64,000 nucleotides of DNA, from contig DASPVQ010000024.1 of assembly GCA_035622275.1 (NCBI GenBank), positions 1 through 64,000 of the forward strand, written 5' to 3'. This DNA comes from Thermoplasmata archaeon (GTDB lineage: Archaea > Thermoplasmatota > Thermoplasmata > Lutacidiplasmatales > UBA184). The position numbers and the translations under genes are program-made. The notes under the pieces were generated by a model. It saw only the letters and a program-made list of their open reading frames with translations, did no database searches and was not told the origin of the DNA. Position 1 is the stretch's first letter. Each line of letters opens with the position of its first letter. Shown in pieces: positions 58,692-64,000 of the stretch.

Positions 58692-59710
58692 GCCTCGACC
58701 CCCAGCGGCTCGAGCGCAAGGCCCTCGGCCCACGTCGCGCGGCAGTCGCAGTCGAGGGCGTCGAGGGCATCGAACTCCTGCGACAGCGAGGCCTCCTCGA
58801 TCGCGGCGAGGACCGGCGCATCGCACGCGCCGCAGTTGTGGGGTCCCCGGGGGCGGCCGCCGGCGGTCGGGAACGATACGAGGCGGGCGGCTTCTCGCCG
58901 TCGCGCTCCCGCGCGCAGCGCCGCCACCAGGCTCCACAGCCACGGCGGACGGTAACGGGCGCGATGGTAGAGCCACTCGACGACCGTGCCGCCTTGGATG
59001 TGGACCGGGTTGATCGATAGGGCGTCGAAGTGCCGCGCGGCCACGCCCACGCTCGCCACGACGTCGTCGATCGCCTCCTGCTCCGTGAGGTACGGCGGCT
59101 TCAGCAGCAGGTAGGCCTTGGCCCGCAATCCGAGCGCGCGGACGCGATCCGCGGCCGCGAGGTACTCGGACGGCGGAGCGTTCTTGTGGACGTAGTGGCC
59201 GAGGACCGTCGGGTCGGTGGTCTCGAGGCCGAGGGCGACCTCGAGCTCACCGGAGAACGACGCCCGGAGCGGCGCGAGGGCTTCCGGGGTGGCGAACTCG
59301 GGCAGCGTCTCGAACAGGAGCCGCCGCGCCCGCCCCGCGAACGCCGAGACGAAGCGGCGGCGGCTCTCCGGGTCGACCTCCCGGTCGTCGAGGAAGCTCC
59401 CGGAGGTGTACACCTTGACGTACGGCTCGTCGCGGTAGCGCGCCAGGGCGCGAGCGGTCTGCTCCGCGAGCTCCTCGGCGGACGCGGATCGGCCGAGCGT
59501 GTCCTTCGCGTAGCCGCACATCGAGCAGCCCTTCTGGTCCGCCCAGTAGCAACCCCGGGTCCGCAGGATGACGACGAACGCGCTGACCCGCTCGGCGCCG
59601 ATCGCCTCGGCCTCGACCCATTGGTTCACGAACCGCCGGGCGGAGCCCCCGTCGGCCGGGGGAGGTCGGCGGTCGTGGGCGACCGCCCGCGCCAGAGAGA
59701 CCGGCGTCAT
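58688..59710 (-). CDS. Archaeosine synthase radical SAM subunit RaSEA
   Basis: 340 residues. Radical SAM cluster motif with unusual spacing, RTRGCYWADQKGCSMCGY: C54, C62 and C65 (C-x7-C-x2-C). The core continues VKVYTSGSFLDDREV and LETLPEFATPE-like segments, and HNCGACDAPV plus LDCDC form a Cys-rich C-terminal part. This matches the COG1244 family that converts lysine-modified preQ0 at position 15 of archaeal tRNA to archaeosine together with ArcS. ArcS is not in this window. Overlaps the riboflavin kinase gene by 4 bp. Confidence 0.88.
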   Translation of the reverse strand: MTPVSLARAVAHDRRPPPADGGSARRFVNQWVEAEAIGAERVSAFVVILRTRGCYWADQKGCSMCGYAKDTLGRSASAEELAEQTARALARYRDEPYVKVYTSGSFLDDREVDPESRRRFVSAFAGRARRLLFETLPEFATPEALAPLRASFSGELEVALGLETTDPTVLGHYVHKNAPPSEYLAAADRVRALGLRAKAYLLLKPPYLTEQEAIDDVVASVGVAARHFDALSINPVHIQGGTVVEWLYHRARYRPPWLWSLVAALRAGARRREAARLVSFPTAGGRPRGPHNCGACDAPVLAAIEEASLSQEFDALDALDCDCRATWAEGLALEPLGVEA

Positions 59711-60438
59711 GCCTCCTCCACCTCCACCTCGACCGGGTCGTCGTCCTTCAGGCGGAGCGCGTCGCGCAGGAACTCGGCGGCGACGAACTCGACGACATCG
59801 CGGTAGTGCGAGCGGTCGGGATGGATCAGGTGGCAGGGGTGGCCGTTGAGCCGCGCGGGAAAGCAGGTCGCGCCACCGAACGTCCGCCCGCTCGCCTCGA
59901 AGCCGTCGATCCGGATCCCCCGGCCCGCGCCGATCATCTCCACCTTGCGCAGGGCCGCGCCGTTGATGCGCACGTTGAGGGTTCCGGGGTACGGCCGGTA
60001 GCCGAGCCGCTCGGTGAACTGCACGACGTAGCCGGGCTGGCTGAGGTAGTAGCGTCCCTCCCCGAGACCAGAGACGACGGCCCCCGGGAAGGAGACCCGC
60101 GCCGGGCCCTCGAAGATGCGTCGATAGGACTGGTATTCGGTCCGCAGCAGCGCCATCGCCTCCCCCGTGAGACCCAGGCGCTGGCGCCGCTGGGCGAGCG
60201 AGCGGGTAATCAGACCCCGACGCTCGAGGGCGACGAGGTAGCGGTCCGCGGCCTGCTGACTGACCCCGATCCGCTCGCCGAGCTCGCGCGAGGTGAGGAC
60301 GACCGGGGTGTGGTCCGCGCCGGCGGCCGCGAGCGCCTTGAGCACCGCGAGCGCGTCGCCCCGGGACCGGGGCCGCTCGGACGCGGGCGTCCGGGCGCGC
60401 GGCTCACGCGGGCTTCGCGGGGGGACCCTGCGGGGCAT
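59707..60438 (-). CDS. RbkR: HTH regulator fused to CTP-dependent riboflavin kinase
   Basis: 243 residues. A winged-helix domain (about 28-90: TSRELGERIGVSQQAADRYLVALERRG) is followed by the archaeal riboflavin kinase domain (about 105-240) with GLGEGRYYLSQPGY, YPGTLNVRI and CHLIHPDRSHYRDV. The kinase uses CTP to make FMN; in characterised archaea the same protein represses riboflavin genes. ATG at 60438 lies inside the end of the LSm gene (35-bp overlap). Confidence 0.93.
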   Translation of the reverse strand: MPRRVPPRSPREPRARTPASERPRSRGDALAVLKALAAAGADHTPVVLTSRELGERIGVSQQAADRYLVALERRGLITRSLAQRRQRLGLTGEAMALLRTEYQSYRRIFEGPARVSFPGAVVSGLGEGRYYLSQPGYVVQFTERLGYRPYPGTLNVRINGAALRKVEMIGAGRGIRIDGFEASGRTFGGATCFPARLNGHPCHLIHPDRSHYRDVVEFVAAEFLRDALRLKDDDPVEVEVEEA

Positions 60439-60646
60439 GGAGCGTCACGACGTTCGATCCGCGTAGCACGACCCGACCGAGATGGCGGGTCACCTCGGCG
60501 GTCGCCTCGTCCGCATCGTCGAGCACGAGGTTCATGTGCTCGTCGAGCCCGAGCAGCTTGCCGGTGAGTTGGCGCGAGTCCTTGAGGATCAGCGTGACCC
60601 GCTGGGCGAGGACCCGCTCGAGGAGATGCGTCGGCGCGTCGGGCAT
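60404..60646 (-). CDS. LSm / Sm-like archaeal protein
   Basis: 80 residues with the Sm fold. Sm1: LILKDSRQLTGKLLGLDEHMNLVLDDA (the conserved Gly and D-x-x-MNL pattern near 29-43) and Sm2 VVLRGSNVVTLHAP (R-G-x-N/D). It forms a ring that binds U-rich RNA. First gene of the run LSm - riboflavin kinase - RaSEA - NadE. TATA-like gctatctc about 22-29 nt upstream of the ATG. Confidence 0.93.
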   Translation of the reverse strand: MPDAPTHLLERVLAQRVTLILKDSRQLTGKLLGLDEHMNLVLDDADEATAEVTRHLGRVVLRGSNVVTLHAPQGPPAKPA

Positions 60647-60701
60647 CGCGTTGACCACGGAGCGCGAGAGATAGCGTTTGCCTCGACCCGGGGCCGCTGA
60701 C

Positions 60702-60709
60702 GCTAAGCG
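60702..60709 (+). promoter_or_regulatory. TATA box of the citrate synthase gene
   Basis: gctaagcg, 25-32 nt before the ATG at 60734; leaderless start predicted. The 87-bp gap to the LSm gene carries both divergent promoters. Confidence 0.5.
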
Positions 60710-60733
60710 GGCGGGCTCGCTCGCCGACCGCGC

Positions 60734-61867
60734 ATGAGCGGACCATCGGCCCACATCTCGAAAGGCCTCGACGATGTGGTGGTGGGGCGCTCCACGATCT
60801 CGTTCGTGGGCGGCGAGACCGGCGCGCTCGTGTACCGGGGCTTCGACGTTCGCGACCTCGTTCCCGGCGTGCCGTACGAGTCGATCGTCCACCTGTTGCT
60901 GTTCGGCGATCCCCCGAGCGCGGACCCGTCGCACGAGGTGGGCCGCGAGCTCGCGGCCCGCCGCTCGCCGCCCGCCGCGCTCGAGCGCGTCGTCGACGCG
61001 TTGCCCTCCCGCCTGCCGCCGCTGGAGGCGCTGCGCACAATCCTCTCGGTCCTCGGGGACGGATCGTACGGTTACCCGCCCACGCGCGAGCAGGGATTCG
61101 ACCTGATCGCGCGCACGCCCGTGCTCTTCGCCCGGCACGTCCGGCGGGCCCGGGGCGCGGACCCCGTCCCCGCGCGGGCCGACCTCGGCCATGCCGCGAA
61201 CTACCTGTGGATGCTCACCGGCAGTGCGGCGGCCCCGGCCAAGGTGGCGGCGCTCGAGGGCTACCTCGATCTGCTCGCCGACCATGGCATGAACGCGTCG
61301 ACGTTCGCCCTGAGGGTGGCGATCTCGACCCAGTCCGACCTCTTCAGCGCGGCGACCGCGGCGCTGGCGACGCTCAAGGGACCGGTCCACGGCGGCGCTC
61401 CGAGCCGGGTGTCCGACATGCTCGATGCGGTGGGCACGCCGGACCGCGCGGCCGCCTGGATCGCCGACCGCCTCGCCCGCAAGGAAGTGCTCTACGGCTT
61501 CGGCCACCGGGCTTACAAGACCGACGACCCGCGCGCCCTCGTGCTCCACCGCATCGCCCGGACGGTGGCCGACCCGCACCGGCTGGCCCTCGCCGAGGCC
61601 GTGGAGACCGCGGCGCTCGACGCGCTCCACCGTGCCAAGCCCGGCGCGCGCCTCTACACGAACGTGGAGTACTACAGCGCCGTCGTGCTCGAAGGGGTCG
61701 GGCTGCCGCGCGAGCTGTTCACCCCGACCTTCGCGGTCGCCCGGACCGCGGGCTGGACCGCGCACGCGCTCGAGCAGGCGGCCGACAACCGTCTGATCCG
61801 GCCCGACGTCGAGTACGTCGGGCCACCGGCGGGACGCACCTGGCCGCGGGCCCTACCGGGCCGCTAG
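60734..61867 (+). CDS. Citrate synthase
   Basis: 377 residues, normal for the archaeal/Gram-positive type. Catalytic His residues are H219 (KGPVHGGAP) and H258 (GFGHRAYK). The third catalytic position, normally Asp in NVDFYSG, reads Glu312 in NVEYYSA; the following [20 protein letters not shown] is otherwise standard. It condenses oxaloacetate and acetyl-CoA; a 2-methylcitrate role cannot be excluded. Convergent with dnaK. Confidence 0.92.
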   Translation: MSGPSAHISKGLDDVVVGRSTISFVGGETGALVYRGFDVRDLVPGVPYESIVHLLLFGDPPSADPSHEVGRELAARRSPPAALERVVDALPSRLPPLEALRTILSVLGDGSYGYPPTREQGFDLIARTPVLFARHVRRARGADPVPARADLGHAANYLWMLTGSAAAPAKVAALEGYLDLLADHGMNASTFALRVAISTQSDLFSAATAALATLKGPVHGGAPSRVSDMLDAVGTPDRAAAWIADRLARKEVLYGFGHRAYKTDDPRALVLHRIARTVADPHRLALAEAVETAALDALHRAKPGARLYTNVEYYSAVVLEGVGLPRELFTPTFAVARTAGWTAHALEQAADNRLIRPDVEYVGPPAGRTWPRALPGR

Positions 61868-61888
61868 CGAGCGTGCGGGGGCGCCCGC

Positions 61889-63766
<1,878 letters not shown>

Positions 63767-64000
63767 CTTCTCTTCTTCCCCGGAGGACGGGCGCGCCCGC
63801 GGCGGCTTCCCCTCCGGAATTCGCTATCGGTAGCCCACGGCTCGTATAAAAAGACAGCGGTATCGCCCCTCGAGAGATCGTGCGAGCTCGCCCGGGTGGG
63901 ACGGCCGGACGGCTCCGGCCGGTCCTGCGCGACCCGCGGCCTTGCGCCGAGCCGACGGTGCCCCCGGGCCGCGGGGTTTTCTCCTCGGACCGACTGGCGG
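63767..64000. other. Intergenic region upstream of dnaK
   Basis: 234 bases to the window edge. tataaaaa at 63845-63852 reads as a TATA element on both strands; on the minus strand it probably serves dnaK. On the plus strand a frame starting GTG 63880 stays open to the edge, but its composition is that of random GC-rich DNA, so it is not called. I see no RNA gene or clear operator repeat. Confidence 0.5.

Noticed and set aside
63880-64000. A leaderless partial gene at the right edge on the plus strand
   Set aside because: A GTG follows the TATA element at a suitable distance and the frame is open to the edge, but the 40 codons show no protein character and the TATA element is better explained as the dnaK promoter on the other strand.

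Overview
The window is archaeal DNA, very GC-rich by eye. Archaeal hallmarks are topoisomerase VI (top6B-top6A), an oligosaccharyltransferase of the AglB type, aEF-1-beta with its Zn-ribbon partner, TiaS (tRNA-Ile2 agmatidine synthase), RaSEA (archaeosine radical SAM enzyme), the HTH/CTP-dependent riboflavin kinase RbkR, an LSm protein, ribosomal protein eL41, and TATA boxes about 25-35 nt upstream of many start codons (leaderless transcription). An 11-subunit complex I without NuoEFG, SucCD, citrate synthase and a bacterial-type DnaK point to a respiring member of the Thermoplasmatota or a related euryarchaeal group. Topoisomerase VI argues against Thermoplasmatales proper. The lineage is an inference; no marker tree was run.

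Layout. 1-2.8 kb: small proteins, a GT2 glycosyltransferase, an enoyl-CoA hydratase and a GNAT acetyltransferase. 2.85-15.5 kb: one long operon nuoABCDHIJKLMN followed by a geranylgeranyl-reductase-like flavoprotein and a long-chain-type polyprenyl diphosphate synthase, probably respiration plus quinone side-chain synthesis. 15.5-21.5 kb: membrane protein, nitrilase, top6B-top6A, aquaporin, and a tiny eL41 gene. 21.5-28 kb: DUF998 membrane protein, sucCD, coaBC, a HAD phosphatase, an intron-containing tRNA-His and a methyltransferase. 28-35 kb: small membrane or secreted proteins, esterase, thioredoxin, dienoyl-CoA-reductase-like SDR, alpha/beta hydrolase and aldo-keto reductase. 35-44.3 kb: ferredoxin, a DUF457 membrane protein, aEF-1-beta with Zn ribbon, and a 2197-residue AglB fusion with a co-transcribed membrane-anchored surface protein. 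44.3-50.3 kb (minus strand): six overlapping genes for 2-oxoacid chain elongation (LeuA/homocitrate-synthase, LeuC, LeuD and LeuB/ICDH types), then thiolase and its DUF35 partner. 50.4-55.7 kb: 2-oxoacid:ferredoxin oxidoreductase, TiaS and a zinc-ribbon protein. 55.7-64 kb: HisRS, a CDIN1/TPD-type nuclease homologue, the NadE-RaSEA-RbkR-LSm run, citrate synthase and DnaK.

How the genes may work together (inference): citrate synthase, SucCD and the 2-oxoacid:ferredoxin oxidoreductase belong to a citric-acid-cycle route that yields reduced ferredoxin. The NADH module of complex I is absent and NuoI carries four [4Fe-4S] motifs, so ferredoxin is a plausible donor to a (mena)quinone whose tail could be made and reduced by the last two genes of the operon.

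Most notable observations: (1) a tRNA-His(GUG) whose T-loop is split by a 32-nt intron at 59/60 with a complete bulge-helix-bulge; (2) three conserved genes (nuoC, nuoL, tiaS) whose N-termini can only be recovered by starting at a non-ATG/GTG/TTG codon, with an ACG at the expected place in each; (3) an AglB fused to about 1,200 residues of repeated beta-sandwich segments with a C-terminal membrane anchor; (4) a four-cluster NuoI; (5) an archaeal homologue of the human nuclease CDIN1.
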